Counted from the stretch's first letter, positions 17,797 to 26,815 are shown. The stretch is 53,969 nucleotides of DNA from Segatella albensis DSM 11370 = JCM 12258 (GCF_000426565.1 NZ_AUFP01000013.1:1-53969), one strand, 5' to 3'. Notes: generated from the letters alone by a model not told the origin. Numbers and translations are program-made.

Positions 17797-19335
17797 ATGA
17801 AGAATCTTTTAAAACTTACGCCAATATTCTTAACGTTGGCACTTTTATTATCGACAACACAAGTGTCGGCCATAAGGCGCGACGAGTTAACTAACTATGC
17901 ATCTTCTCTCAAGGGATTAAAAAAGGCAGAACTTAAGGAAGCTCTTCACAAGTTGATGAACAAGAACAAGACTGTCTTGGAATATGGTAGTGGAAAACAG
18001 AAAACTTGGTGGGGATTCTGGTATACCGATCGTATTTCAGCAACCAATGAATGTATCAACCGATACAATGCACATAAGTTTCATTTTATAGGAAAAAGCA
18101 ATAACGGAAATGCTATCTCAGGTATGAATATCGAACATTCTTTTCCAAAGAGTTGGTGGGGAGGAACCAAGAATGATGCTTATAAGGATTTAATGCATCT
18201 CTACCCTTCTGAGTCTGAGGGAAATAGTGACAAGTCGAACTATCCAATGGGAGTCGTTACTCAGGTCGACGAAGGAAAGAGTGTTGAAGGTTACGACAAA
18301 CTGGGTACTGGATATATAAATGGAAGAAACCAAAAATGTTGGGAGCCTGGTGATCAGTTTAAGGGCGACTTCGCGCGTACATATATGTATATGGCCGTAA
18401 CATACTCAAACCTCACATTCAAGAAAATGGGTTTGGAGACTATGGATAATTCTCCATATCCTGGACTTAAGGAATGGGCTTACACCCTCTATCTTTCATG
18501 GTCATGTCAGGATAAGGTTTCTCAGATGGAGATAGACCGTAATAATGCTGTTTACAACATTCAGCATAATCGTGATCTCTTTGTAGATTATCCTTTCCTC
18601 AGCGAATATATCTGGGGCGATAGCACAGAGGTTGCCTTTAATCCTGCTACTTCTATTTCTACAGCCGATGGTGACAGTCGTTATGTTTCTTATGTGCCGA
18701 CACCATCTCCGTCATCTACTCCAACACCTGGTCCTACTTCTGACAAGACATATCTCTTCCGCCCTGTCGACGAGATTACTTCGGGTAAACAATATCTGAT
18801 CGTTGTCAACAATAATGGGAAACTTCTTTCTGCTCAGACCGTTCAAGATGGCAGAGAATATGGGTTCCTTTATGCAGAAGAAACGAAAGCTGAAAAAAAT
18901 AATATGGTATCACTTACCACGATGAATAATGCTTTCATACTCGAAGAGAGCAACGGCGGTTATTACATCAAGGATACTCAAGGAAGATATCTATTTAATG
19001 ATAATAAACACGACAATTTCAATATCACCACCGATAAGACAAAAGCAAGCACTTGGGCTATACAGGACAATCGTGATGGCACCTTTGAGATTACGATGAA
19101 CAACCGATATATCCAATTCGAGGAAGCCTATAATTCTTTTGGATGCTATCAGTATGAAGTAGGAATTATCCCTATGCTTTATGAATATGATTCGACTCTC
19201 GGCATAACACCTACTTTCTTACCATACAAACATAAGACAGCCGACAATAGAATCTTCAATCTGAATGGTCAGCAGGTCGACAAAAACTACAAAGGTGTAG
19301 TAATACGCAATGGTGTGAAATATGTAAACAAATAA
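17797..19335 (+). CDS. Secreted endonuclease I family nuclease
   Basis: A 512-residue exported nuclease with a signal peptide cleaved near residue 25. The endonuclease I (His-Me finger) domain spans about 30-285, with the catalytic 'GMNIEHSFPKSWWGG' and the metal-binding 'DLMHLYPSESEGNSDKSNYP' segments. A proline/serine/threonine-rich linker (about 303-322) joins it to a beta-rich C-terminal module of about 150 residues. The last 25 residues form a tail of the pattern NLxGQxV...YKGVVIxxGxKY, also found on the GH98 enzyme in this window. It probably degrades extracellular DNA for nutrients. Confidence 0.9.
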   Translation: MKNLLKLTPIFLTLALLLSTTQVSAIRRDELTNYASSLKGLKKAELKEALHKLMNKNKTVLEYGSGKQKTWWGFWYTDRISATNECINRYNAHKFHFIGKSNNGNAISGMNIEHSFPKSWWGGTKNDAYKDLMHLYPSESEGNSDKSNYPMGVVTQVDEGKSVEGYDKLGTGYINGRNQKCWEPGDQFKGDFARTYMYMAVTYSNLTFKKMGLETMDNSPYPGLKEWAYTLYLSWSCQDKVSQMEIDRNNAVYNIQHNRDLFVDYPFLSEYIWGDSTEVAFNPATSISTADGDSRYVSYVPTPSPSSTPTPGPTSDKTYLFRPVDEITSGKQYLIVVNNNGKLLSAQTVQDGREYGFLYAEETKAEKNNMVSLTTMNNAFILEESNGGYYIKDTQGRYLFNDNKHDNFNITTDKTKASTWAIQDNRDGTFEITMNNRYIQFEEAYNSFGCYQYEVGIIPMLYEYDSTLGITPTFLPYKHKTADNRIFNLNGQQVDKNYKGVVIRNGVKYVNK

Positions 19336-19347
19336 TAGTCTTAAACG

Positions 19348-19379
19348 AAACAAGATGGAAGAATTCTTCCATCTTGTTT
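19348..19379 (+). terminator. Terminator after the endonuclease gene
   Basis: A near-perfect 30-bp palindrome centred on GAATTC, then GTTTCCGTTTT. It lies between convergent genes and could serve both strands. Confidence 0.7.
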
Positions 19380-19416
19380 CCGTTTTATAATTCGATAATC
19401 TAACAAATCTCAGAAA

Positions 19417-20709
19417 TCAACACAGAGACTTATGAGTCATAATCTCTAATACCATATCATCGGTGGCACACATTGCTTTCTTACCGATACTTGTAAGATT
19501 CTGAATACTTCGATCAACGTCGTTGTCGATGATTCCCTCAACGGATGTAACATGTTTACCTTCACGGGCCAACAAGGCACTAAGCAGAGCTGTACTCACT
19601 CCAGAACAGATTTTCAAAGAGCAACTTGGTTTTGCTCCATCACAAATCATACCAGTCAGATTGGCTATCATATTCTTTACCGCATGGCAGACATCTTCGA
19701 AATTGCCACCCATTAGATAAGTAATACCGCAACTACTACCAATACTGGCCACAACACAACCACAAAGCGCACTCAAAGTACCCAGACTTTGTTTGATATA
19801 AATAGCTGTCAGATGACTGAGCATCAAGGCTCGAACCAACTCCTCATAGGTATTCTCATTTTCCTCGGCATATACAACGACAGGATTCGTGGCACAAATG
19901 CCTTGATTACCTGATCCGGAATTACTCATCACAGGAATCATAGCCCCTCCCATACGGGCATCACAAGCAGAAGCTGTCTTGGAGATAATATGGGAAAACA
20001 TCGTATTACCGAAAATACCATGACTCAAAGGACGTTCCATTGTCTTGCCCAGACAATGACCATAGTTGCCTTTGATACTCTCCTGAGCAGCTTTCATATT
20101 ATACTCTTTGGTTTTGTGAATAAATTCAATTTCCTCAAGTGGCGCTGTCAACGCAAAATCCCATACCATTTTCAGGTTCAGAAGAATGTCTTTATCATCG
20201 TCTTCAACGACATGATCCTGTCGCTTGTCGAATATAACTTCTCCATTACATTCTTCATAGACAAAATTGGTATGTGTACCTGATATAATCGCTGTAGAAA
20301 GGTTACCATCAGCCTCACAGGTAACTTCTATATATAGTTTTTCTTCGATATTGTTTTTCAAACAAACATTGATATGATTATCTGCGAGATACTCCTTACC
20401 CATTGCAAGAGAATCAGGTGTCAAATCCTTGATTACTTCCAGTTGATATTCGCTCTTACCAATGAGAGCGCCTAAAGCAATAGCAATAGGCAATCCAATC
20501 ATACCCGTACCAGGTATCCCAACACCCATAGCATTCTTCAGTATATTTGCACTAAGTGATGCCGTAATTTTGTCAGGACGACAACCAAGATTTTCAACAG
20601 CACGAGCCGTACATAGCGCAACAGCCATTGGTTCCGTACATCCAACAGCAGGAACAACTTGTTTTTTCACAAGATTAAGTATCTCGTTTCTTACCTTCTT
20701 ATCCAGCAT
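19417..20709 (-). CDS. L-cysteine desulfidase-like protein (CyuA/UPF0597 family)
   Basis: A 430-residue cytoplasmic protein of the iron-sulfur family related to serine dehydratase alpha subunits, which breaks cysteine into pyruvate, ammonia and sulfide. The family cysteines are in 'GCTEPMAVALC' near residue 23 and in 'GSSCGITYLMGG' and 'ICDGAKPSCSLKICSG' toward the C-terminus, consistent with a [4Fe-4S] cluster. Length is typical. It is a single-gene unit with its own promoter. The cysteine role is inferred from the family. Confidence 0.85.
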   Translation of the reverse strand: MLDKKVRNEILNLVKKQVVPAVGCTEPMAVALCTARAVENLGCRPDKITASLSANILKNAMGVGIPGTGMIGLPIAIALGALIGKSEYQLEVIKDLTPDSLAMGKEYLADNHINVCLKNNIEEKLYIEVTCEADGNLSTAIISGTHTNFVYEECNGEVIFDKRQDHVVEDDDKDILLNLKMVWDFALTAPLEEIEFIHKTKEYNMKAAQESIKGNYGHCLGKTMERPLSHGIFGNTMFSHIISKTASACDARMGGAMIPVMSNSGSGNQGICATNPVVVYAEENENTYEELVRALMLSHLTAIYIKQSLGTLSALCGCVVASIGSSCGITYLMGGNFEDVCHAVKNMIANLTGMICDGAKPSCSLKICSGVSTALLSALLAREGKHVTSVEGIIDNDVDRSIQNLTSIGKKAMCATDDMVLEIMTHKSLC

Positions 20710-20734
20710 AGAATTCTTTATTACATTTATTGTG

Positions 20735-20742
20735 CAAAAATA
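20735..20742 (-). promoter_or_regulatory. -7 element of the cysteine desulfidase-like gene
   Basis: The minus strand reads TATTTTTG, 26 bp before the start codon at 20709. Confidence 0.6.
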
Positions 20743-20773
20743 CCACTTTTTTCTGAATACACAAAAAAATAAA

Positions 20774-20793
20774 GTTACGCTTCACAGCGTAAC
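20774..20793 (-). terminator. Terminator of a candidate minus-strand sRNA
   Basis: An 8-bp stem (GTTACGCT/AGCGTAAC) with a 4-nt loop. On the minus strand it is followed by TTTATTTTTTT. It ends a transcript coming from the right. Confidence 0.7.
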
Positions 20794-20992
20794 CTTATCA
20801 AGGTCTTTTAGAAATTAATAACCAAACGATTTACTATCCCATTTTTAGAAAGATAAAGATCAGTAGACCAGAGACAATTAAGAAGAACAACAAAGATAAA
20901 ACTCTGGTCACATTAATAACTATAAGAACTATTATCAAATATAACTAATTACTTTGAATATATTTAAGAAGGAAGAGTTCTCACGAACTCAC
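20774..20992 (-). ncRNA. Candidate small RNA of about 220 nt
   Basis: On the minus strand a -7 element (20998-21005) is followed at once by a perfect 6-bp hairpin (GAGTTC/GAACTC, 20975-20990). Then come an 8-bp perfect inverted repeat (20866-20873 with 20902-20909) and a terminator at 20774-20793. A GTG-initiated frame of 26 codons (20834-20911) inside it would encode a very hydrophobic peptide (start MTRVLSLLFFL), so a small membrane protein is an alternative. It lies between two divergent genes and matches neither promoter. Confidence 0.45.
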
Positions 20993-20997
20993 GTTGA

Positions 20998-21005
20998 CAA
21001 AAGTA
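20998..21005 (-). promoter_or_regulatory. -7 element of the candidate sRNA
   Basis: The minus strand reads TACTTTTG. No clear -33 TTTG is seen, so the call is moderate. Confidence 0.45.
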
Positions 21006-21232
21006 CGAGTAATCTAAATAATACAGAAATTATTGAGATAGTTATAGTTATGTTTATGTGTGGAAACGTTCATTAAATGTGTGAGAATGACTTTTTCTAT
21101 ATATTTTACAACTTATTCAATATTATTTACGAAAACTATGTGATCATCACATCTATTTTAGGAGAACACAAACTGATGCTGGAAAATAAACAGAAAAAAA
21201 CAGAAAACTTTTGTTACGTCATAAAATTTAAC

Positions 21233-21240
21233 TACCTTTG
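21233..21240 (+). promoter_or_regulatory. Promoter of the purine permease gene
   Basis: TACCTTTG as -7 element with TTTG at 21210-21213 as -33 element, spacing 19 bp, a full consensus match. The start codon is 36 bp downstream. Confidence 0.7.
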
Positions 21241-21275
21241 TGGGCAGATAATAAATACCCATTTAACAAACTATT

Positions 21276-22574
21276 ATGTTACTGCAGAAAATGCTTGGCT
21301 TTGATTCCAAGACTATGAAAGTTCGCACAGAAATCGTTGCGGGCTGTACTACCTTTCTTACGATGTGTTATATTTTGGCCGTTAATCCTACAGTACTAAG
21401 TACAACAGGAATGGACAAAGGTGCACTTTTCACCGCTACAGCCATCGCATCAGCTATTGCTACACTCTTGCTCGCTTTTATGGCAAAGCTCCCTTTTGCC
21501 CAAGCTCCTAGTATGGGCCTGAATGCTTTCTTTGCCTTCACCCTCAGTCAGGCTATGGGATATAATTGGGAACAAGCACTTGCTATCATGCTCATCGAAG
21601 GTGTAATCTTTCTGCTCATAACTTTTATTAATGTGCGAGAGATGATCTTGGATGCGATACCAACTAACCTAAGACATGCTATCTCTGTAGGTATTGGAAT
21701 GTTCATAGCGTTTATCGGACTTAAGAATGCTGAAATCATTGTTCCTAATGATGCGACCTTTGTAAGTCTTGGAAAGTTTACGCCGACAGCCATCCTTGGT
21801 ACCTTTGGTATCGTGTTAAGTGGTGTGCTCATGGCCCGTAAGGTTAAAGGTGCTTTATTCTTCAGCATCATCATAACAACACTTGTAGGTATTCCTTTAG
21901 GCGTCACCGAGATACCAGACAATTGGTTTCCTATATCAATGCCTCAGGATATCTCACCTGTATTCTGTCAGTTCGACTTCAACGGTATGTTTTCTCTGAA
22001 GACTGCTATGGTTGTGGTCTCACTCCTATTAGTAAATATCTTCGATACTGTCGGCACACTTGTAGGACTAGCTTATAAAACCCATATCGTACGCGAGGAT
22101 GGAAGTATACCACACATCAAAGAGGCCATGATGAGTGATGCTATTGGTACGACATGTGGAGCATTTCTCGGTTCTAGTACGCTCACCACTTATGTAGAAA
22201 GCGCTTCTGGTATTGCTGAAGGTGGCCGAAGTGGTCTCACATCTTTTACAATAGGGTTATTATTTTTAATTTCCCTTTTCCTGGCTCCTATATTCATGTT
22301 GATTCCAGGATGTGCAACCAGTGGAGCTCTCGTTTTAGTGGGCGTGTTGATGCTCGATAGTGTAAAACTGCTTGACTTAAAAGATGTGAGTGATGCATTC
22401 CCGGCTTTCATCACGATGATCACAATGGTTTTGTGTTATTCTATTGCTGATGGTATCTGTCTCGGTATTCTGAGCTACGTCATCCTGAAGCTCTGTACTC
22501 AACAGTATAAGGCACTTAATCCAACATTGATCATACTGGCCATCATCTTTGTATTGAACTTTATATTTGAATAA
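21276..22574 (+). CDS. NCS2-family purine permease (AzgA/PbuG-like)
   Basis: A 432-residue inner-membrane protein with 12-14 hydrophobic segments, of the adenine/guanine/hypoxanthine branch of the nucleobase:cation symporter 2 family. Typical stretches are 'EIVAGCTTFLTMCYI' at the N-terminus, 'APSMGLNAFFAFT', 'NIFDTVGTLVGLA' and 'GTSTLTTYVESASGIAEGGR'-like text near the middle. It probably imports a purine base with protons or sodium. A second ATG at 21291 would remove five residues. It stands alone with a strong promoter. Confidence 0.9.
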   Translation: MLLQKMLGFDSKTMKVRTEIVAGCTTFLTMCYILAVNPTVLSTTGMDKGALFTATAIASAIATLLLAFMAKLPFAQAPSMGLNAFFAFTLSQAMGYNWEQALAIMLIEGVIFLLITFINVREMILDAIPTNLRHAISVGIGMFIAFIGLKNAEIIVPNDATFVSLGKFTPTAILGTFGIVLSGVLMARKVKGALFFSIIITTLVGIPLGVTEIPDNWFPISMPQDISPVFCQFDFNGMFSLKTAMVVVSLLLVNIFDTVGTLVGLAYKTHIVREDGSIPHIKEAMMSDAIGTTCGAFLGSSTLTTYVESASGIAEGGRSGLTSFTIGLLFLISLFLAPIFMLIPGCATSGALVLVGVLMLDSVKLLDLKDVSDAFPAFITMITMVLCYSIADGICLGILSYVILKLCTQQYKALNPTLIILAIIFVLNFIFE

Positions 22575-22581
22575 AATAAAC

Positions 22582-22615
22582 ATATTCCATGTAGTATCAA
22601 CTGCATGGAATATTA
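22582..22615 (+). terminator. Hairpin after the purine permease gene
   Basis: A 10-bp perfect stem ATATTCCATG/CATGGAATAT with a 14-nt loop just after the stop codon; only a short T-rich tail follows. Confidence 0.5.
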
Positions 22616-22630
22616 ATTTCTGACACACCT

Positions 22631-22682
22631 AAAAGGCACCAGCCTAGAACTAGGCTCCCACAGTTTATCTGTGGGGCCTTTT
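22631..22682 (+). terminator. Three-way-junction RNA structure ending in a T-run
   Basis: An outer stem AAAAGGC/GCCTTTT (7 bp) encloses two perfect hairpins: AGCCTA/TAGGCT with a 4-nt loop, and CCCACAG/CTGTGGG with a 5-nt loop. The 3' arm ends in TTTT. It can act as a terminator for the permease transcript or as a leader element for the next gene, whose ATG is 24 bp further on. Confidence 0.55.
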
Positions 22683-22706
22683 CTGTACCTTCTTTATCTT
22701 TACGAC

Positions 22707-23828
22707 ATGAACTTGAAAAGAACCATCTTATCTATATTCAACAGTTGGCATCGCCGATTGGTACTCGCTTTACTTATCCTTGTTGTCGTCTTCCGGTATA
22801 TCCCCGGATTAGGCGATTTCTATACACAGTCTATATACCCTTTGATAGCAACTCCACTTTCAACAATCACAGGGTTTATTCCTATTTGTGTAGGCGAAAT
22901 CATATATGCCCTTGTCATCGGATGGTTTATCTGGTATCCTATCTATACCATCCAGTCATTAGACATATCATGGAAAGAAACCTTAGGCAATTGGATAGAA
23001 GGCGTAGTATGGGTTTATGTATGGTTCTATCTGGCCTGGGGACTAAACTATTCACAGAGTAATCTCTTTGCCAGAGCTCACATCAAACCGGCACATTATA
23101 GCAAAGAGTTGCTCCAACAGTTTGCCTTCGAATATCTCGATAGTCTAAACGCATCCTATACCAACATCTCTCAAGACAGTAATGCATATCACATATCCGA
23201 CCTTGCCCGACAGCGTGAGATCGCAACACGACAGCAAGTCGTGGATGGCTATTATCGGATAGAAGAAAAGAAATTAGGTATACACGCACCTTTTAATAAT
23301 GCGCCCCATGTGAAGACCATGCTCTACACCCCACTCTATTCCAAACTTGGCGTATCCGGAAGTATGGCACCTTTTACTGCTGAATTCACGATTAGTGGAG
23401 ACCTCATGCCTACGGAATATGCAGCAACCTATGCACACGAATATGCCCATCTGCTGGGTGTTGCCAATGAGGGCGAAGCTACTTTTTATAGCTACCTCTG
23501 TTGCACCATAAGCAACGACAAAGCTACGAAATATAGCGGCTATCTAAGTATCTATATGTATGTACTTAGAGCATTAGAAAATGAAGATCCCAAACTCGCA
23601 AAGAAGTTTATAAATCATACCGATCCAAGAGTTCTTAGCGACAAACAAACATCTATCAACCATTGGCGAGCTCTATACAGCGATTTACTGGGCTATATAC
23701 AACACAAAGCCTTTGAACTCTATTTGCAAAGTAATCATGTAGATGACGGTACTAGGAGCTATAGTCATGTAATCGGATTATTGATCAGTTATAAAAAGAA
23801 TGTCAAATCGACAAATCCGTCAAATTAA
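22707..23828 (+). CDS. DUF3810 membrane protein with metalloprotease-like motif
   Basis: A 373-residue protein with three hydrophobic segments near the N-terminus and a soluble C-terminal domain. The domain has 'EYAATYAHEYAHLLGVANEG', a zinc-metalloprotease-like HExxH (HEYAH), with a glutamate 10 residues on in 'NEGEATFYSYL'. This matches what I remember of the DUF3810 family of Bacteroidetes. The start at 22707 is preferred because upstream codons lie in the RNA structure. Its substrate is unknown. Confidence 0.82.
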   Translation: MNLKRTILSIFNSWHRRLVLALLILVVVFRYIPGLGDFYTQSIYPLIATPLSTITGFIPICVGEIIYALVIGWFIWYPIYTIQSLDISWKETLGNWIEGVVWVYVWFYLAWGLNYSQSNLFARAHIKPAHYSKELLQQFAFEYLDSLNASYTNISQDSNAYHISDLARQREIATRQQVVDGYYRIEEKKLGIHAPFNNAPHVKTMLYTPLYSKLGVSGSMAPFTAEFTISGDLMPTEYAATYAHEYAHLLGVANEGEATFYSYLCCTISNDKATKYSGYLSIYMYVLRALENEDPKLAKKFINHTDPRVLSDKQTSINHWRALYSDLLGYIQHKAFELYLQSNHVDDGTRSYSHVIGLLISYKKNVKSTNPSN

Positions 23829-23867
23829 AACACATTATCGATATAGACATTATAGAAATAGAGGTTG

Positions 23868-24425
23868 TTAGATCTCAATAATCCGGATTCCACCATAAGA
23901 AGTCATATTGGAATCGGTATAAGCATCCTTTACTGTAAACAATCCCGCATAGATTCCTCCACAGATGCACACCCCTCCATGAGCAAAAATCACGACATTT
24001 TCAAATTGTTGTTGTTTAATCTCATGGAAGACATCTGTCACACGCTGATAAAACTCAGGAAACGATTCTCCACCTGGTGTCGACATGGTATCATAGTTGT
24101 CAGTCCATTCGTGGAAACGAGAATCGTTTTTCCATAGATTATCATAGTTATCCATCTCCCACTCTCCCATGTTGTATTCCTTCAACCGATTTTCTACTAT
24201 TGGCTGAAAGCCACAATAATACGCCAACTTCAAAGCTCGAGTAAGGGGTGAAGAATAGCACGCATCGAAATGAGAGATTCCATATACTTTCATCTCCTGT
24301 TGCAAATGAGAAAGCGTCTCTTTCGCCTCCTCCTCAAAGCTATCAGCTACGGGTACATCAGTCCATCCATAACAAGTACCCTTGTCTACCCCAACACGAG
24401 TATGGCGTACAATAAATATTCTCAT
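23868..24425 (-). CDS. cobC: Alpha-ribazole phosphatase-like histidine phosphatase
   Basis: A 185-residue histidine phosphatase with the N-terminal RHT motif ('MRIFIVRHTRVGVDKG') that carries the phosphohistidine, and a second catalytic histidine in 'VIFAHGGV'. Its place directly behind cobS makes removal of the phosphate from alpha-ribazole phosphate, or from cobalamin phosphate, in cobalamin synthesis the likely role. The start at 24425 gives the normal N-terminus. It is the last gene of the cobU-cobT-cobS-cobC unit and lies 4 bp after cobS. Confidence 0.88.
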   Translation of the reverse strand: MRIFIVRHTRVGVDKGTCYGWTDVPVADSFEEEAKETLSHLQQEMKVYGISHFDACYSSPLTRALKLAYYCGFQPIVENRLKEYNMGEWEMDNYDNLWKNDSRFHEWTDNYDTMSTPGGESFPEFYQRVTDVFHEIKQQQFENVVIFAHGGVCICGGIYAGLFTVKDAYTDSNMTSYGGIRIIEI

Positions 24426-24429
24426 TTGA

Positions 24430-25221
24430 TTATGCAAATAAATAAACACTTAATTCGCAGAGTAGGAAAAGTGCCCCACAACAATCGCCCGTATATCCTC
24501 CCAATTTGCGATTCATCAACAGATACAGAAAGAGCATCACAATACTAGGCATAAACAACACCCATTCCCAATTTGCAAATGCTGAAAGATAGAGATAGAC
24601 AACCATAGGAATAATACCTTGTATAAAGATACTTATCGCTGCGCCTAATGAGAATTGACGATATTCTACACGATTCTTAGCCGTCGAAGCCGTACGAGCA
24701 TAAGGCAATACTTGGATGACCTGAGCTGCAATCAACTTAGCATAACAATCGGCTGCAACAATGAATAAAGCTGTGATCAAATAATAATGACTTATGGCAA
24801 AATTCCATAATAACAGGAAAAAGAGGAGTTCATAGATAATGAGTCCAAGCACGCCAAAGGTTCCTATTCTACTATCCTTCATGATAGCCAAAATACGTTC
24901 CCTGTCATTTCCTCCACCTCCGAATCCGTCAAAGAAATCAGCTAATCCATCTTCATGCAGAGCTCCTGTAAGCAGCAATCGAGCGACCATCGCCAAAACG
25001 ACACTCACAGAAACCGACACCCAAAAAGATGACACCAAAAATGTCAGGGCCATAACGCCACCTGTAAGCCAACCCATAAGAGGCCAATGTTCCACCACAG
25101 TCTCATAAGCACATTGTGGCGGTTGATAAACACGCCAAAAAGGTAGACGGGTAAAAAAGATTAAAGCCGCCCACACACGATCGAACCATCTAGGGTTAGA
25201 AGTATTTAGTGATATTCGCAT
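24430..25221 (-). CDS. cobS: Adenosylcobinamide-GDP ribazoletransferase (cobalamin synthase)
   Basis: A 263-residue inner-membrane enzyme with about 6 hydrophobic segments that joins adenosylcobinamide-GDP with alpha-ribazole (phosphate) to make the nucleotide loop of cobalamin. The family motif around 'ALHEDGLADFFDGFGGG' (about residues 88-104) carries the acidic metal-binding residues. Length is as expected. It overlaps the end of cobT by 26 bp, so translation is probably coupled. Confidence 0.93.
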   Translation of the reverse strand: MRISLNTSNPRWFDRVWAALIFFTRLPFWRVYQPPQCAYETVVEHWPLMGWLTGGVMALTFLVSSFWVSVSVSVVLAMVARLLLTGALHEDGLADFFDGFGGGGNDRERILAIMKDSRIGTFGVLGLIIYELLFFLLLWNFAISHYYLITALFIVAADCYAKLIAAQVIQVLPYARTASTAKNRVEYRQFSLGAAISIFIQGIIPMVVYLYLSAFANWEWVLFMPSIVMLFLYLLMNRKLGGYTGDCCGALFLLCELSVYLFA

Positions 25222-26254
25222 TTTTAAAATTATTCATTTCATTAATCATATATACCGCCGACTCTACGATAGGATAAGCACAGATAGCCCCTGTACCTTC
25301 ACCCAGTCGAAGTCCAAGATTCAACAAAGGACGAGCATTCATCAAGTCAAGCATCCGTCGATGAGCTTTTTCATCACCACAATGAGCAAATATAGCATAG
25401 TCTAAAACTTCGGGATGCATACGGGATGCAGCCAACATACAAGCTGTCATGATAAAACCATCCACGAGGATAACTATATGTTTTTCGGCAGCCTGCAACA
25501 TGGCACCAATGGCGCCAACCATCTCAAAACCGCCAAAATACATGATCACACTCTCTACCTCATCAATTTGAGGATTCTTTTCTTTCCATAACCGATATTG
25601 CTCTATCGAACGTTTTAGAATCAATCGTTTATGATGAATACCCTCCGTGTCGAGTCCCGCTCCGGCACCCACACATTCATCAAGTGGGATATTTCCGAAT
25701 AAACTCATCCAGATACTCGAGGGTGAAGTATTGGCGATACCCATCTCTCCGATACTCAAGATGTTACAGTCCTTCTCGGCACAATCATCCACAAGCATAG
25801 CCCCTACTTCTATACATCGATTCATCTGTTCTTCGGTCATCGCAGGCTCGTACAAGAAATTCTTTGTTCCCCAACCCACTTTGCGATCTAAAATACGAGG
25901 ATGATCGCTGAGGTCATAGTCAACTCCCATATCCACTATCGACAGATCAAAATGATGCTGACGACAAAAAATGTTAACACCGCCACCTCCACGGGTGAAG
26001 TTGATCATCTGCTGCCATGTAATCTCGCGTGGCGATACCGACACACCTTCATGTTCGATGCCATGGTCTCCTCCCATGAGCAGATGACAAGGATGACAAA
26101 GTTTCGGCTCCAATGACTGCTGAATGAGCCCAATCTGTAAGGCTATATCTTCAAGCATACCCAACGAACCCTTGGGCTTGTTTAGATTATCGATTTTCTC
26201 GATCAGAGCCGACCTTATCGACTCGTCTGGTTTCTCAATATTAAACTTTTTCAT
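25196..26254 (-). CDS. cobT: Nicotinate-nucleotide-dimethylbenzimidazole phosphoribosyltransferase
   Basis: A 352-residue cytoplasmic enzyme that makes alpha-ribazole phosphate from a lower-ligand base and nicotinate mononucleotide. Typical segments are 'LNKPKGSLGMLE' at the N-terminus, 'MGGDHGIEHEGVS', 'VGAGAGLDTEGIHHK' and 'LRLGEGTGAICAYPIVESA', which holds the catalytic glutamate, near the C-terminus. Its start codon overlaps the cobU stop by four bases (ATGA). Which base it activates cannot be told from the sequence. Confidence 0.95.
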   Translation of the reverse strand: MKKFNIEKPDESIRSALIEKIDNLNKPKGSLGMLEDIALQIGLIQQSLEPKLCHPCHLLMGGDHGIEHEGVSVSPREITWQQMINFTRGGGGVNIFCRQHHFDLSIVDMGVDYDLSDHPRILDRKVGWGTKNFLYEPAMTEEQMNRCIEVGAMLVDDCAEKDCNILSIGEMGIANTSPSSIWMSLFGNIPLDECVGAGAGLDTEGIHHKRLILKRSIEQYRLWKEKNPQIDEVESVIMYFGGFEMVGAIGAMLQAAEKHIVILVDGFIMTACMLAASRMHPEVLDYAIFAHCGDEKAHRRMLDLMNARPLLNLGLRLGEGTGAICAYPIVESAVYMINEMNNFKNANITKYF

Positions 26255-26778
26255 TTTATTTTCACAGGAATTCCACTCACCATAAGAATCACTTCGTCAG
26301 CTCTGGAAGCAACATACTGATTCATCCATCCCTCCAGATCTGTAAAGCGGCGTTGAATCTCATTTTCGCTCACCCCTCCACTACCTATCTCGTTCGTTAC
26401 AAAAATGAACGTAGCGTCTTGAAGGGTAAACCGATCAAACTCGGTTTTCAGAGAACTAAGAGCTTCCTCTACCGTCGGCTGTTCCTTTACGGTCTTGTCG
26501 CTATCATAAAAGAAATTCGTGGCCCACAATGTGATACAATCCACTACCACCACGCGTCCACAAACATCATGTCGAGAAAGGAACTTCTCCTCTTCGATAT
26601 TTGTCCAGTTATCTCCACGACGTTCCTGATGCTTGCGCACACGTTCCCGGAACTCATCATCCCAGATATGGGCAGTAGCAAGATACACCGGATTCTTCGA
26701 CAAAGAGAGAGCCAGATTCTCGGCCTGCAGACTCTTACCGGAGCGCTGGCCACCCGTGATTAATATGATTTTTCTCAT
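26251..26778 (-). CDS. cobU: Adenosylcobinamide kinase / guanylyltransferase
   Basis: A 175-residue bifunctional enzyme that phosphorylates adenosylcobinamide and transfers GMP to it. The P-loop is GGQRSGKS at residues 9-16. The conserved 'VYLATA' and 'VVVDCITLWATN' strands and the 'FVTNEIGSGGV' segment follow. The start at 26778 is set by the family N-terminus and by the promoter 8 bp upstream. It is first in the cobU-cobT-cobS-cobC unit. Confidence 0.94.
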   Translation of the reverse strand: MRKIILITGGQRSGKSLQAENLALSLSKNPVYLATAHIWDDEFRERVRKHQERRGDNWTNIEEEKFLSRHDVCGRVVVVDCITLWATNFFYDSDKTVKEQPTVEEALSSLKTEFDRFTLQDATFIFVTNEIGSGGVSENEIQRRFTDLEGWMNQYVASRADEVILMVSGIPVKIK

Positions 26779-26785
26779 GATGTAG

Positions 26786-26793
26786 CAAAAGTA
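26786..26793 (-). promoter_or_regulatory. -7 element of the cobU operon
   Basis: The minus strand reads TACTTTTG, ending 7 bp before the cobU ATG. The transcript would be leaderless or nearly so. Confidence 0.6.
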
Positions 26794-26807
26794 CAAAAAA
26801 TATTTCG

Positions 26808-26815
26808 TATATTTG
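26808..26815 (+). promoter_or_regulatory. -7 element of the cobQ operon
   Basis: TATATTTG, ending 5 bp before the cobQ ATG. It is divergent from and partly interlocked with the cobU promoter in a 42-bp spacer. Confidence 0.6.
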
